Of a DNA stretch of 54,182 nucleotides, positions 1 to 8,609 are shown one piece after another (the stretch's first letter is position 1; each line of letters begins with the position of its first letter). Under the pieces are notes generated by a model that worked only from the letters and a program-made list of their open reading frames with translations, did not search any database and was not told where the DNA came from. The translations under genes and the position numbers were made by a program. Source of the stretch: Pantoea conspicua (GTDB taxonomy: Bacteria > Pseudomonadota > Gammaproteobacteria > Enterobacterales > Enterobacteriaceae); NCBI RefSeq assembly GCF_002095315.1, contig NZ_MLFN01000024.1, positions 1 through 54,182 of the forward strand, written 5' to 3'.

Positions 1-21
1 CTTGCTTATGGAGACTCTGCC

Positions 22-996
22 TTAACCGCGGCCGTGTGGCTCATCCCAGTCAAACGCTGGACCCAGCGAAATCACGCCGTTCGGGTTGATGGTCTTATGG
101 CTGCAATAGTAGTGATGACGAATATGCGGCAGGTTAACCGTCTCGGCGATACCGGACATCTGATAGATATCGCGCAGGAAACCGCTCAGATTAATGAAAT
201 CACCAATGCGATGACGATCGCATTTGAAATGGGTCACATAGACGGGATCAAAACGGACCAGCGTGGTCCACAGCCGTAAATCTGCTTCGGTCAACTCATC
301 GCCGGTCAGGTAACGGTGCTGACCGAGGATCTGCTCCAGCCGCGACAGCGAATGAAACAGTGCGGTAACCGCTTCATCATAAGCCGACTGTGAAGTGGCG
401 AAGCCCGCCTTATAGACGCCGTTATTCACCGTATCGTAAATCCAGCCGTTCAGCTCATCGATTTTCTCGCGCAGGGCAACCGGATAGTAATCTCCGGCAC
501 GGGCGCCCACCGCATCAAACGCGCTGTTAAACATCCGGATGATATCGGCGGATTCATTGCTGACAATGGTGTTCTGCTGCTTGTCCCACAACACCGGCAC
601 CGTCACACGACCGCTGTAGTGCGGATCGGCGTGCAGATAGAGCTGATAGAGAAACTCGTTCTGATACAGCTTATCGCCGGTCGCTGCCTCAAAGTCATCA
701 TCAAAGGTCCAGCCGTTTTCCAGCATCAGTGGATGGACCACGGACACATCAATCATGCTATCCAGCCCTTTCAGCTGACGCATCAGCAGAGTGCGATGCG
801 CCCACGGGCAGGCCAGCGACACATAGAGATGATAGCGGTCACGCTCGGCGGTAAATCCCGCTTTCCCGTCAGGGCCGGCGCTGCCATCGGTGGTGACCCA
901 GTTGCGCCATGCTGATGCCGAACGCTTAAATCGTCCACCAGTAGATTTAGTGTCGTACCAGGTGTCATGCCAGACACCCTCAATTAACTGTCCCAT
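22..996 (-). CDS. yqjG: Glutathionyl-hydroquinone reductase YqjG
   Basis: Omega/Xi-class glutathione transferase-like enzyme that reduces glutathionyl-hydroquinones in the cytoplasm. The 324-residue protein carries the CPWAHR motif with the catalytic Cys at residue 63, as in E. coli YqjG, followed by a thioredoxin-like domain and a C-terminal helical GST domain containing the 'LTEADLRLW' stretch. The start at 996 has a GAGG Shine-Dalgarno about 3-7 nt upstream. It follows yqjF on the same strand, separated by a strong hairpin, so it may be co-transcribed with partial attenuation. Full length; family assignment is secure. Confidence 0.95.
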   Translation of the reverse strand: MGQLIEGVWHDTWYDTKSTGGRFKRSASAWRNWVTTDGSAGPDGKAGFTAERDRYHLYVSLACPWAHRTLLMRQLKGLDSMIDVSVVHPLMLENGWTFDDDFEAATGDKLYQNEFLYQLYLHADPHYSGRVTVPVLWDKQQNTIVSNESADIIRMFNSAFDAVGARAGDYYPVALREKIDELNGWIYDTVNNGVYKAGFATSQSAYDEAVTALFHSLSRLEQILGQHRYLTGDELTEADLRLWTTLVRFDPVYVTHFKCDRHRIGDFINLSGFLRDIYQMSGIAETVNLPHIRHHYYCSHKTINPNGVISLGPAFDWDEPHGRG

Positions 997-1012
997 ATCG
1001 CCTCCAATGCAA

Positions 1013-1040
1013 ACAGGGCGAGGTTGTCTCCTCGCCCTGT
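1013..1040 (-). terminator. Perfect 11-bp hairpin between yqjF and yqjG
   Basis: Inverted repeat with arms 1013-1023 and 1030-1040 and a 6-nt loop. On the minus strand it lies after the yqjF stop and just before the yqjG ribosome binding site, followed only by a short T stretch. It could be an attenuator or an mRNA-stabilising stem rather than a full terminator. Confidence 0.55.
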
Positions 1041-1072
1041 TAAGTATATGTGTGAATACGCGTTACGGCAGA

Positions 1073-1486
1073 TTAGCGTGCAATCGCAGCCTGTGGCTTT
1101 CTTTTGCTCAACAGACGGTCGATGCTGTACGCGCCAGGACCCACCAGGCCTAATACCAGGAAGCCGCCCGCAATAGAGAGGTTCTTCATGAACATCAGCT
1201 GGTTCACGCCTTCGGCAAAGTTACTGTGGAACAGAAACGCGGTCAGGATGGTGAAACCGGCAGTAAACAGCGCGGTGAAACGGGTCAGGAAACCGAACAG
1301 AATCGCCAGGCCGCCGCCAAATTCCAGCAGGATAACCAGTGGCAGCATGAAGCCAGGCACGCCCATCGCTTCCATGTACTGCTGGGTTGCCGCATAACCG
1401 GAAATCTTGCCCCAGCCAGCGGTAATGAACAGGATTGGCATCAGGATGCGAGCCAGCAGCAGACCAGTATCTTCGAATTTTTTCAT
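1073..1486 (-). CDS. yqjF: DoxX family membrane protein YqjF
   Basis: Small inner-membrane protein of the DoxX family with four predicted membrane helices; length (137 residues) and sequence closely match E. coli YqjF ('ILMPILFITAGWGKI', 'GPGAYSIDRLL'). Two consecutive ATG codons occur (1489 and 1486); the second is chosen because it is about 6 nt from the GGAG and matches the E. coli N-terminus MKK. Physiological role is not firmly established; DoxX proteins are linked to redox and quinone chemistry. It precedes the glutathionyl-hydroquinone reductase gene, which fits a quinone-detoxification pair. Confidence 0.92.
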   Translation of the reverse strand: MKKFEDTGLLLARILMPILFITAGWGKISGYAATQQYMEAMGVPGFMLPLVILLEFGGGLAILFGFLTRFTALFTAGFTILTAFLFHSNFAEGVNQLMFMKNLSIAGGFLVLGLVGPGAYSIDRLLSKRKPQAAIAR

Positions 1487-1655
1487 CATTTACTCCAGCG
1501 CTATCAGTTTTGCAGGGCAGGCTGCCCGCAGGATTTATTCCCGTTGAAAGCTGTGTTGCCATTCATTGGGTTGATAGCTGGGGATGATAGTCGCGGCGCG
1601 CAAAGGTTGTAAGTGAGATATACTGTCGGTGTTTTTCAGAATTTCTGATGAAGAG

Positions 1656-1680
1656 AAGCCGGCCTGTTCAGGACCGGCTT
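1656..1680 (-). terminator. Hairpin downstream of yqjK
   Basis: GC-rich inverted repeat, arms 1656-1662 and 1674-1680, positioned 10 bp after the yqjK stop on the minus strand and followed by a pyrimidine-rich stretch. Likely end of the yqjDEK transcript. Confidence 0.55.
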
Positions 1681-1689
1681 TAAGCAGGA

Positions 1690-1974
1690 TTAACGCGGCG
1701 GTAAAGCGGACTTGATCATGCGCCAGGTGCTCCAGGCACCAAATCCGCGTTTTGCCCAGCGTAACAGCATGTTGGGACTGCGAATCGAGTAGATCGCCAG
1801 CGCGCTGCTGCCAATCGCCAGATAGCGCCGTAAACTGAGAAACGTGAACCAGCCGCGATCGTAATGGGCGGTCCCTTCCAGCCAGTCACGGCGCGCGGCG
1901 CTTAAATCAAGCCGCTGCTGCTGCACATGCTTGAGCAGTTCCTGGATGCGTTCTTCACGCTCGCGGCGGCTCAT
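1690..1974 (-). CDS. yqjK: YqjK-like family protein
   Basis: Basic 94-residue protein: charged N-terminal helix (SRREREERIQELLKHVQQQ), then a possible short hydrophobic stretch around residues 50-60 and a basic tail. It matches the YqjK family in position and character. Its start overlaps the yqjE stop, so translation is probably coupled in the yqjD-yqjE-yqjK operon. Function unknown; in E. coli the neighbouring YqjD and YqjE are stationary-phase membrane proteins, so a role at the inner membrane is inferred. Confidence 0.88.
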   Translation of the reverse strand: MSRREREERIQELLKHVQQQRLDLSAARRDWLEGTAHYDRGWFTFLSLRRYLAIGSSALAIYSIRSPNMLLRWAKRGFGAWSTWRMIKSALPPR

Positions 1975-2369
1975 TAACGCTGATCCTCAAGTAAGCTGCG
2001 GTCAGTATCCAGCTCCTTGCGCGTGTGGCGCAACAGCGTGGACTGACGCGATTTACGTAGCGTCCAGAGCCCGAAGATAATCGCCAGCAAGAACAGGGTT
2101 CCTGTGGTGATGCCAATGGCCATCAGTCGATACTGCGCATCTACTGCCCAGATGATCAACACCATCAGACTCATCAGACCAAAAGCGGTGAACAGCATCG
2201 TCAGGCCGACCATCAACAGCAGCTGTATCAGGTTAGCTTTCTCTTCTTCCAGTTCCACCACTGCCAGACGAACGCGCGTCTCAACCATACCCACCAGCGT
2301 GGTCACAATACGCTGGCCGATGTTTATGACCCCTTTAGCCGGGCCGTGGTTATGCTGTGAATCTGCCAT
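1974..2369 (-). CDS. yqjE: YqjE phage-holin-like (Actinobact_holin X type) membrane protein
   Basis: 131-residue inner-membrane protein with two hydrophobic segments (about residues 55-80 and 85-107) between a soluble N-terminus and a charged C-terminus. E. coli YqjE is 134 residues. The start MADSQ at 2369 is chosen because it sits two bases after the yqjD stop; an upstream in-frame extension to 2438 would overlap yqjD. Its stop overlaps the yqjK start. Known members are membrane-anchored and expressed with YqjD; biochemical role unknown. Confidence 0.9.
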   Translation of the reverse strand: MADSQHNHGPAKGVINIGQRIVTTLVGMVETRVRLAVVELEEEKANLIQLLLMVGLTMLFTAFGLMSLMVLIIWAVDAQYRLMAIGITTGTLFLLAIIFGLWTLRKSRQSTLLRHTRKELDTDRSLLEDQR

Positions 2370-2371
2370 AG

Positions 2372-2677
2372 TTAACGACGCGAAATGAAGATGCCCAGTG
2401 CGACGCCAATCGCTGCACCGATACCGACACCATGCCATGGATTTTCACGCACATAGCCTTCGGCTTTTTGCGCGGCTTCGCGGGTGGTGGCAGCGATGCG
2501 CTCGCTGGATTCACCTAAGCGCTCGCGGGAGCTGTCCAGCGCCACACGCGCTTTGTTACGCAGTTTATCCAGCTCGCCTTTGGATTTCTCAGTGCTGCTG
2601 CTCAGCACCTCTTCCAGTGTGTCAGCAAGGTTTTTCAGTTCAGCACGCAAATGTTCCGACGATGTGTCTTTAGACAT
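2372..2677 (-). CDS. yqjD: YqjD membrane-anchored ribosome-binding protein
   Basis: 101-residue DUF883/ElaB-YqjD family protein. A long amphipathic helix makes up most of the sequence, followed by one C-terminal membrane anchor (residues 84-98, 'GVGIGAAIGVALGIFI') ending SRR. In E. coli YqjD tethers 70S/100S ribosomes to the inner membrane in stationary phase. Start MSKDTSSEHLRAEL aligns with E. coli YqjD and has an AAGGAG-type site upstream. First gene of the yqjDEK cluster. Confidence 0.94.
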   Translation of the reverse strand: MSKDTSSEHLRAELKNLADTLEEVLSSSTEKSKGELDKLRNKARVALDSSRERLGESSERIAATTREAAQKAEGYVRENPWHGVGIGAAIGVALGIFISRR

Positions 2678-2712
2678 GAAATACTCCTTTAACATCAGTA
2701 GGTTAATTCCGG

Positions 2713-3087
2713 TTAATAGGGCTCCGCCTGTAACTTCTTCAGCTCCCGGCGCGCGTCATCCAGTTTTTGTTCTCGCTTAGCAATCTTATCCTTGTCATGG
2801 CCCTCATCACGCTCTTCCCTGAGTTCGTGTTCGCGCTCAGCCACTTTCTGTTTCTGAGCGTTTATTCTTTCCAGATGCGACGCTTCCAGCTTTTTGTCGG
2901 TGCAGTCAGCGCGGACTTCAGTCAGGGCTCGCTCCAGGCCGTTAACGCGGCGCTGATTGTTATGTTTCTGCGCCACCTCAATTTCACGCTGGATATCCTG
3001 TTCTTTCTGCTGACACAGCGACTCTGCCGCCAGCAAAGATCCTGACAGCGACAGCAGCGCTATTCCCAGTAATAGATCATATTTCAT
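2713..3087 (-). CDS. yqjC: Periplasmic DUF1090 protein YqjC
   Basis: 124-residue protein with a classical Sec signal peptide (MKYDLLLGIALLSLSGSLLAAE, cleavage near residue 21) and a mature part that is almost entirely charged helix (coiled-coil-like, many K/E/R/Q). Two Cys remain in the mature part (near 25 and 61), which could form a disulfide. Matches DUF1090/YqjC by length and position. Function unknown; E. coli YqjC has been linked to acid stress. It lies just upstream of yqjD on the same strand. Confidence 0.9.
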   Translation of the reverse strand: MKYDLLLGIALLSLSGSLLAAESLCQQKEQDIQREIEVAQKHNNQRRVNGLERALTEVRADCTDKKLEASHLERINAQKQKVAEREHELREERDEGHDKDKIAKREQKLDDARRELKKLQAEPY

Positions 3088-3222
3088 CAGGCTTGGTACC
3101 TTCCGTTGTTACCTGACCCGTCACCACGCAGCCTGTTCGCTTACGGCGCGTGTTGAGAATCAACTCTCGGTTAAGCATAGACATCAGCGGTAAAAAGTTC
3201 AAAGAACACCGGGAGATAGAGT

Positions 3223-3262
3223 TCACCTCAGACCAGAGCCGTGTAGGTGTGGTCTGAGGTGA
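3223..3262 (-). terminator. Perfect 13-bp hairpin downstream of mzrA
   Basis: Arms 3223-3235 and 3250-3262 are perfectly complementary with a 14-nt loop. It sits 20 bp after the mzrA stop on the minus strand. There is no clear T-run, so it may be bidirectional or a 3'-end stabiliser. Confidence 0.65.
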
Positions 3263-3282
3263 GAACAGCGAGGAAGGAAAGA

Positions 3283-3600
3283 TCAGGCCAGCGACAGGCG
3301 TTGAGACTGGTCGTGCTGCGCCACAATAAAGCCCTGAGGCAACAGACGACGCAGCACTTTTTGCGCCGCCAGACTCTGTTCTTCACTGTCGAAATGAATA
3401 ATCAGCGCATCGCCAGCCGGGGTAATGCTTTTAATACGAATCCCCTGGGCGCTGAGCTGTTGATAAAGGTAGAAGCCGTCGGGCAGGGTCGCGCCAGCAT
3501 GGGAAACGCGAATCTGCACCACCGTTTCATGTCGCATCAGGGTTGGCGCCACACCAATCGCAATCAGCGCAAAACGCCCGCGATCAACCAGGGTAACCAC
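3283..3600 (-). CDS. mzrA: MzrA-like EnvZ modulator
   Basis: In E. coli MzrA is a small inner-membrane protein that binds EnvZ and connects the Cpx and EnvZ/OmpR systems. The conserved part is clear: 'TLPDGF', 'GIRIKSITP' and '[10 protein letters not shown]' align with MzrA, after a hydrophobic segment '[12 protein letters not shown]'. The start is uncertain. The frame stays open to 3699 but that would overlap yqjA by about 70 nt; a GTG at 3600 gives a protein beginning just before the membrane helix. Adjacent to yqjA as in E. coli. Confidence 0.75.
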   Translation of the reverse strand: MVTLVDRGRFALIAIGVAPTLMRHETVVQIRVSHAGATLPDGFYLYQQLSAQGIRIKSITPAGDALIIHFDSEEQSLAAQKVLRRLLPQGFIVAQHDQSQRLSLA

Positions 3601-3628
3601 CGTTTTGGAATAGCCTGTAGCAATTTCA

Positions 3629-4303
3629 TTACTCAGCTTTCCCGTTTTGATCCGCCTGTCGTTTACGCCACAACACCACCAGCGATCCCACCAGGCCAAA
3701 CACCAGCAGCGCCAGCGGCAGCATCATCAGGAAGAACATCAGTTCATCCTCATAACGGCGGAAAATCGGCGTTTTGCCCAGGGCAAAGCCCATCACGGTT
3801 AAAATAACGACCCAGAGGAAGGCGCTGACCCAGTTGAAAAACTGAAAGCGAGCATTGCTCAGACCGGATAATCCGGCGATGGTTGGCAGCAGGGTACGTA
3901 CAAAGGCGATAAAGCGGCCAATCAGCAGGGCAGATAACCCGTGCCGGTGAAACAGGCTGTGGGCGCGAAGATGGTACTGGGCGGGGAGGTGCGACAACCA
4001 TTTTTGCACCGTAGGCGTATTACCCAGCCAGCGACCCTGAATATAGCTCACCCAGCATCCCAGGCTGGCGCCGGTGGTCAGCACCAGAATGGTTAACGGA
4101 AAACTCATGGTACCTTTGGCAATCAGTACGCCGACCAGAATCAGCAGACTGTCACCCGGTAAAAACGCGGCGGGCAGCAGGCCATTCTCCAGAAACAGAA
4201 TCATGAACAGCACGCCGTAAATGGCCCATACCAGCGCGGGGTCGGAAAGCGTTTCGTAGTCCTGTTGCCACAAGGCATGCAGCAACGCTTGCAAAATATC
4301 CAT
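3629..4303 (-). CDS. yqjA: DedA family membrane protein YqjA
   Basis: 224-residue DedA-family (SNARE-associated/VTT domain) inner-membrane protein. Diagnostic stretches include '[17 protein letters not shown]', the [13 protein letters not shown] region and '[15 protein letters not shown]' with the conserved Arg residues. E. coli YqjA is an osmosensing, proton-dependent transporter needed at alkaline pH and in drug tolerance. Start MDILQ at 4303 has AGGAAAG upstream and matches E. coli; a longer frame to 4354 is not supported. Heads a yqjA-mzrA unit; in E. coli it is Cpx-regulated. Confidence 0.95.
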   Translation of the reverse strand: MDILQALLHALWQQDYETLSDPALVWAIYGVLFMILFLENGLLPAAFLPGDSLLILVGVLIAKGTMSFPLTILVLTTGASLGCWVSYIQGRWLGNTPTVQKWLSHLPAQYHLRAHSLFHRHGLSALLIGRFIAFVRTLLPTIAGLSGLSNARFQFFNWVSAFLWVVILTVMGFALGKTPIFRRYEDELMFFLMMLPLALLVFGLVGSLVVLWRKRQADQNGKAE

Positions 4304-4626
4304 CAATCTTTCCTGAACATCATTGTTAAACATGTCCCACCGGGACTTGAGCACAGACTGGCAGTTAGTTGTAAATTTTAGGCGCGCAGCCTGGGCAGGA
4401 TTTTCCGGATCCTTCCAGAATTGATCGTTAAATCAGCGACTTTATAAACCCCTGTCGCAAAGGGTAAGAAAAGGGCGATAACTGTAACAAAAATCACCTG
4501 TCCGAGACAGGAAAACTCGTCGGCGAACAGGAGTTTTACCTTGTGAAACGGCGTGTAAAAAGGAGCTTTACATGACCTGACACTATTGCAGATTAACTGA
4601 CCATGTTGGGCGCTTTTTAATCACGG
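4304..4626. other. Intergenic region exuR/yqjA
   Basis: 323 bp without a gene, between the exuR stop and the yqjA start (both minus strand). It should hold the yqjA promoter. A 7-bp inverted repeat with A/T-rich arms (4512-4518 and 4531-4537) is the only structure I see; it could be the exuR terminator. Confidence 0.5.
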
Positions 4627-5403
4627 TTAGCGGGCGTTATTTGACCCGTCTGGCAGGACGACCGGGTTTTCACCAAACATGTAACGGTCTACGTTAAATT
4701 CGAAGTCATCCGCCGTGGCATTGAACAGCATCTGTTTAGTATTTTCCAGATGTTGCCACATCGCCAGTTTACTGGCGGCCGGATCTTTACGCATCAGGGC
4801 TTTAAGAATTTGATCGTGGTCGTCGCACCAGCTGAGAATGCTGCGCTGATCGATGTGCTCGTGGAGTTTGAGCCAGTAAGGATTGTGCAGGCGATGCAGC
4901 CACATTTTTTCAACAATGGCGGCTAACGCACTGTTCTGGGTTGATCGGGCAATACGAACGTGGAACTGCATATCCCATTCAGAATCGCGAAAATGATCTT
5001 CCTGACGGGCTTTTTCCTGAATCGCCATGAGGTCAATAATGTCCTGACGCGTTACCTGCGTGGCAGCGAACTCAGCCACGTTACTTTCAATTAACTGGCG
5101 TGCCTGCAGTAACTCGAACGGGCCGAAGGTGGCGAACTCCAGCTGGCTGCTGGTCGGCGCAATGCGGTTCTGCTGCTGGCTGGCCATCACGTGAATGCCT
5201 GAGCCTTTGCGTACTTCAACATACCCTTCGACTTCCAGCATGATGATCGCTTCACGGACCACGGTGCGGCTCACTTCCATCTCTTCAGCAATCAGGCGCT
5301 CGGCCGGCAATTTCTCGCCTATCGGGTAGATTCCGGCTTCAATGCGGCGTTTCAGCTCGCTGGCCAGCTGTTGATAAAGTCGACGGGATTCAGTGAGGTC
5401 CAT
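4627..5403 (-). CDS. exuR: Hexuronate regulon repressor ExuR (GntR family)
   Basis: 258-residue FadR-subfamily GntR regulator. Winged helix-turn-helix occupies residues about 8-75 ([20 protein letters not shown] recognition region), followed by an all-helical FCD ligand-binding domain. ExuR represses galacturonate/glucuronate uptake and catabolism until hexuronate metabolites bind. It lies upstream of exuT on the opposite side of the transporter from the uxa operon, and an 18-bp operator-like palindrome sits 25 bp in front of its start, suggesting autoregulation. Confidence 0.95.
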   Translation of the reverse strand: MDLTESRRLYQQLASELKRRIEAGIYPIGEKLPAERLIAEEMEVSRTVVREAIIMLEVEGYVEVRKGSGIHVMASQQQNRIAPTSSQLEFATFGPFELLQARQLIESNVAEFAATQVTRQDIIDLMAIQEKARQEDHFRDSEWDMQFHVRIARSTQNSALAAIVEKMWLHRLHNPYWLKLHEHIDQRSILSWCDDHDQILKALMRKDPAASKLAMWQHLENTKQMLFNATADDFEFNVDRYMFGENPVVLPDGSNNAR

Positions 5404-5427
5404 AGCACAGTCCAGGTAGCAAACAGA

Positions 5428-5445
5428 GAGTTGTTATACCACTTT
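5428..5445. promoter_or_regulatory. ExuR/UxuR-type operator upstream of exuR
   Basis: The 18-bp segment matches the ExuR/UxuR palindrome consensus as I recall it (AAATTGGTATACCAATTT) at 14 of 18 positions, with core TTATACC. It is 25 bp upstream of exuR. Two sister sites at 6957 and 7138 score the same. Confidence 0.65.
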
Positions 5446-5462
5446 GTGACGGGCGAGGAAAT

Positions 5463-5482
5463 GGGCTGGCTTGTGCCAGCCC
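5463..5482 (-). terminator. exuT terminator
   Basis: Perfect 8-bp GC stem (5463-5470 / 5475-5482) with a TTGT loop immediately after the exuT stop, separating exuT from the exuR promoter. Confidence 0.7.
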
Positions 5483-5488
5483 GGAAGA

Positions 5489-6793
5489 CTAACTGCGGGC
5501 CACAGCGGCCTGCGGTGCGGTTACCTCAGGCGTAAGCTCTGAAATCGGTTTGTTTTTCAACACGGTCCAGATCACTACGGCACCCAACAGGTCAAATACC
5601 GCCAGCGCGGCAAACAGCGGGCTGAAGCCCAGCGTATCGGCCAGGGCACCGACCACCAGCGCAAACATGGTACTGGCCGTCCATGCCGCCATGCCGGTTA
5701 AGCCGTTGGCGGTGGCGACTTCGTTGCGGCCAAACACGTCAGAGGAGAGGGTAATCAGCGCACCCGAGAGCGCCTGATGAGCAAAACCGCCGACGCACAG
5801 CAGGGCGATAGCCACGTACGGGCTGGTAAACAGGCCGATAGTGCCGGGTGCAATCATCAACACCGCGCCCATCGTCACCACCAGTTTGCGCGACACGATC
5901 AGGTTGACGCCGAACCAGCGCTGAAACAGCGGTGGCAGATATCCGCCAATAATGCAGCCAAAGTCGGCAAACAGCATCGGCATCCAGGCAAACAGCGCAA
6001 TCTCTTTCAGATTGAAACCGTAGACTTTGAACATGAAGAGCGGGATCCAGGCATTGAAGGTTCCCCAGGCCGGTTCCGCCAGAAAACGTGGCAGCGCTAT
6101 GCCCCAGAACTGGCGGTTACGCACGATCTCCATCGCCGACATTTTGCGGGTGTTGCCGGTCTGATGCTGCGCTTCCTGGCCGGAAATGATGTAGTCGCGC
6201 TCCTCATCGCTGAGTTTAGTCTGCTGTTTCGGGTGCTTGTAAAACACCAGCCAGCATAACGCCCACGCCATACTCAGCACGCCGGTGATGATAAACGCCA
6301 TCTGCCAGCTGTGCGCCACGATTGCCCAGACCACCAGCGGCGGTGCCAGCATCGCGCCGATTGACGATCCCACATTAAAATATCCGACCGCGACCGAGCG
6401 CTCTTTGGCCGGGAACCATTCGCTGCTGGCTTTCAGCCCTGCCGGGATCATCGCCGCTTCCGCCGCACCGACCGCACCGCGTGCCAGCGCAAAACCGCCC
6501 CAGCTACCGGCCATTGCGGTAGCGGCGCAGAAGATGGCCCACAACACGGCAAACACCGCATACCCGACTTTGGTGCCCAGCAGATCAAGTACGTAGCCTG
6601 CCACCGGCTGCATCAGCGTATAGCAGGCCGAATAAGCCGCCACGATGTAGGAGTACTGCTGTGTGGTGATATGCAGTTCAGTTTGTAGCGTGGGGGCCGC
6701 CACCGCGATAGTGTTACGGGTCAGGTACCCTAACACCGTGCCGAGAGTTACCAGTCCAATCATGTACCAGCGTAACCCTTTGATTTTACGCAT
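5489..6793 (-). CDS. exuT: Hexuronate transporter ExuT (MFS)
   Basis: 434-residue major facilitator superfamily permease of the anion:cation symporter group with 12 predicted membrane helices. The N-terminus 'RWYMIGLVTLGTVLGYLTRN' and the loop after helix 2 fit ExuT. It brings D-galacturonate and D-glucuronate into the cell for the Uxa pathway encoded divergently. A long leader (about 160 nt) separates the start from the operator-like site at 6957. Length and position match E. coli ExuT. Confidence 0.95.
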   Translation of the reverse strand: MRKIKGLRWYMIGLVTLGTVLGYLTRNTIAVAAPTLQTELHITTQQYSYIVAAYSACYTLMQPVAGYVLDLLGTKVGYAVFAVLWAIFCAATAMAGSWGGFALARGAVGAAEAAMIPAGLKASSEWFPAKERSVAVGYFNVGSSIGAMLAPPLVVWAIVAHSWQMAFIITGVLSMAWALCWLVFYKHPKQQTKLSDEERDYIISGQEAQHQTGNTRKMSAMEIVRNRQFWGIALPRFLAEPAWGTFNAWIPLFMFKVYGFNLKEIALFAWMPMLFADFGCIIGGYLPPLFQRWFGVNLIVSRKLVVTMGAVLMIAPGTIGLFTSPYVAIALLCVGGFAHQALSGALITLSSDVFGRNEVATANGLTGMAAWTASTMFALVVGALADTLGFSPLFAALAVFDLLGAVVIWTVLKNKPISELTPEVTAPQAAVARS

Positions 6794-6956
6794 CCTCTAC
6801 CTCTTCCAGTTCTGTATGCGGTCATGCCGCTGTTGTTATCTGGAGCGGGACAACTCGTGATGCAGTTCTGCTCACGCCCGCAGGTCCTGTCTGAGCGACC
6901 GTTTTCTGACCTTGCCGTTTGTGAGTCAAAACACCCTCACGATGGAGCGAGAGCCT

Positions 6957-6974
6957 AACTTGTTATACAACTTT
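6957..6974. promoter_or_regulatory. ExuR-type operator on the exuT side
   Basis: 18-bp near-palindrome with core TTGTTATACAA, 14/18 to the ExuR/UxuR consensus. It lies in the exuT-uxaC divergent region and likely controls exuT. Confidence 0.65.
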
Positions 6975-7137
6975 AAAAGTTGAGAGCCATCACAAAAACC
7001 CTTTCTGCGCTGTGGGATACTGGAAACCTGCGAAATGACAGCCGTTTAGCACGCTACAGGCGACAAAAGTGTCCATAACCGTCGACAGAGAACGCCGTTT
7101 ATGTGAGCAGGATCGCAAATAAATCCGCAGCGGGCTT

Positions 7138-7155
7138 AAATTGGTATGATAACTT
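7138..7155. promoter_or_regulatory. ExuR-type operator on the uxaC side
   Basis: 18-bp site beginning AAATTGGTAT, 14/18 to the same consensus, 37 bp upstream of the uxaC start and so well placed to cover the uxaCBA promoter. Confidence 0.65.
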
Positions 7156-7191
7156 TGGGCCATTAGCGGTTCAGTTGATGAGGATGTTGCT

Positions 7192-8607
7192 ATGTCGCGT
7201 TTTATGACCGAGGATTTTTTGCTGGATAACGAGTTCGCCCGTCGTCTCTATCACGACTATGCGAAGGATCAGCCGATTTTCGACTATCACTGCCACCTGC
7301 CGCCGCAGCAGATTGCCGAAAATTATCGCTTCGCTAACCTTTACGACATCTGGCTGAAAGGCGACCACTACAAATGGCGGGCGATGCGCGCCAACGGCGT
7401 ACCGGAGGCGCTCTGTACCGGCGACGCCAGCGATCGTGAAAAATTTGACGCCTGGGCGCGTACCGTTCCCCATACCATTGGCAACCCCCTCTATCACTGG
7501 ACCCATCTGGAATTGCGCCGGCCTTTCGGCATCACCGATACGCTGCTCTCGGAAAAAACTGCGGATAACATCTGGCATCGCTGCAACGAACTGCTGGCAC
7601 AGGACAGCTTTACCACGCGCGGTATCATGCAGCAGATGAAGGTGAAGATGGTCGGCACCACCGACGATCCACTGGACGATCTGCGTCATCACCACGCACT
7701 GGCGCAGGACAGCAGCTTTACGGTCAAAGTGCTGCCGAGCTGGCGGCCGGACAAAGCGTTCAATATTGAAGCGGAAACCTTCCTGCCGTGGATTGAGACG
7801 CTGGAGCAGCTGACTGACATCAGCGTGCAGCGTTTTGACGATCTGCGTAGCGCACTTAATCAGCGGCTGGATCACTTTGCGGCGCACGGCTGTAAAGTCT
7901 CCGATCACGCGCTGGACGTGGTCTGTTATGCCGAGGCGGATGACGCCACGCTGGACGCCATTCTGGCTCGCCGCCGCAGCGGTGCTGCACCCAATCCGCA
8001 CGAGACCGCCCAGTTCAAAACCGCCGTGCTGGTGTGGCTGGGCAGTGAATATGCCCGTCGCGGCTGGGTGCAGCAGTATCACATTGGCGCGTTACGCAAC
8101 ACCAACCCGCGTCAGTATCAACTGTTAGGGCCGGATGTCGGCTTCGACTCGATCAACGATCAGCCGCTGGCTGAACCGCTGGCGCGTCTGCTGGGGGCGC
8201 AGAACCTCAACAACGCGCTGCCAAAAACCATCCTCTATTGCCTGAACCCGCGCGACAACGAAGTGCTGGCGACCATGGCAGGCAACTTCCAGGGTGAAGG
8301 TCAGGCCGGCAAGATGCAGTTCGGTTCAGCCTGGTGGTTCAACGACCAGCTGGATGGTATGCAGCGCCAGATGACCCAGCTGGCGCAGATCGGTTTACTG
8401 AGCCGTTTTGTCGGGATGCTGACCGACAGCCGCAGCTTCCTCTCCTACACCCGTCACGAATATTTCCGTCGTTTGCTGTGCCAGATGATCGGTCGCTGGG
8501 TAGAGCAGGGCGAAGCGCCAGCGGATGAGGCATTGTTAGGCGAGATGGTGCAAAACATCTGCTTTAACAATGCCCGCGATTACTTCGGCATTGAGCTGGG
8601 AGCCTGA
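7192..8607 (+). CDS. uxaC: Glucuronate/galacturonate isomerase UxaC
   Basis: 471-residue uronate isomerase (amidohydrolase-related TIM barrel) converting D-glucuronate to D-fructuronate and D-galacturonate to D-tagaturonate. The N-terminal '[17 protein letters not shown]' holds the metal-site HCH motif; '[10 protein letters not shown]' and 'SARHEYFRR'-like C-terminal segments are typical. A GAGG site precedes the ATG. First gene of the uxaC-uxaB-uxaA operon, two bases ahead of uxaB. Confidence 0.96.
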   Translation: MSRFMTEDFLLDNEFARRLYHDYAKDQPIFDYHCHLPPQQIAENYRFANLYDIWLKGDHYKWRAMRANGVPEALCTGDASDREKFDAWARTVPHTIGNPLYHWTHLELRRPFGITDTLLSEKTADNIWHRCNELLAQDSFTTRGIMQQMKVKMVGTTDDPLDDLRHHHALAQDSSFTVKVLPSWRPDKAFNIEAETFLPWIETLEQLTDISVQRFDDLRSALNQRLDHFAAHGCKVSDHALDVVCYAEADDATLDAILARRRSGAAPNPHETAQFKTAVLVWLGSEYARRGWVQQYHIGALRNTNPRQYQLLGPDVGFDSINDQPLAEPLARLLGAQNLNNALPKTILYCLNPRDNEVLATMAGNFQGEGQAGKMQFGSAWWFNDQLDGMQRQMTQLAQIGLLSRFVGMLTDSRSFLSYTRHEYFRRLLCQMIGRWVEQGEAPADEALLGEMVQNICFNNARDYFGIELGA

Positions 8608-8609
8608 GA

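Noticed and set aside
7171..8082. 303-codon minus-strand frame opposite uxaC, and a 353-codon minus-strand frame at 24023-25084 opposite the SulP gene.
   Set aside because: They are shadows of GC-rich genes with strong family matches on the other strand; composition and lack of any domain argue against coding.
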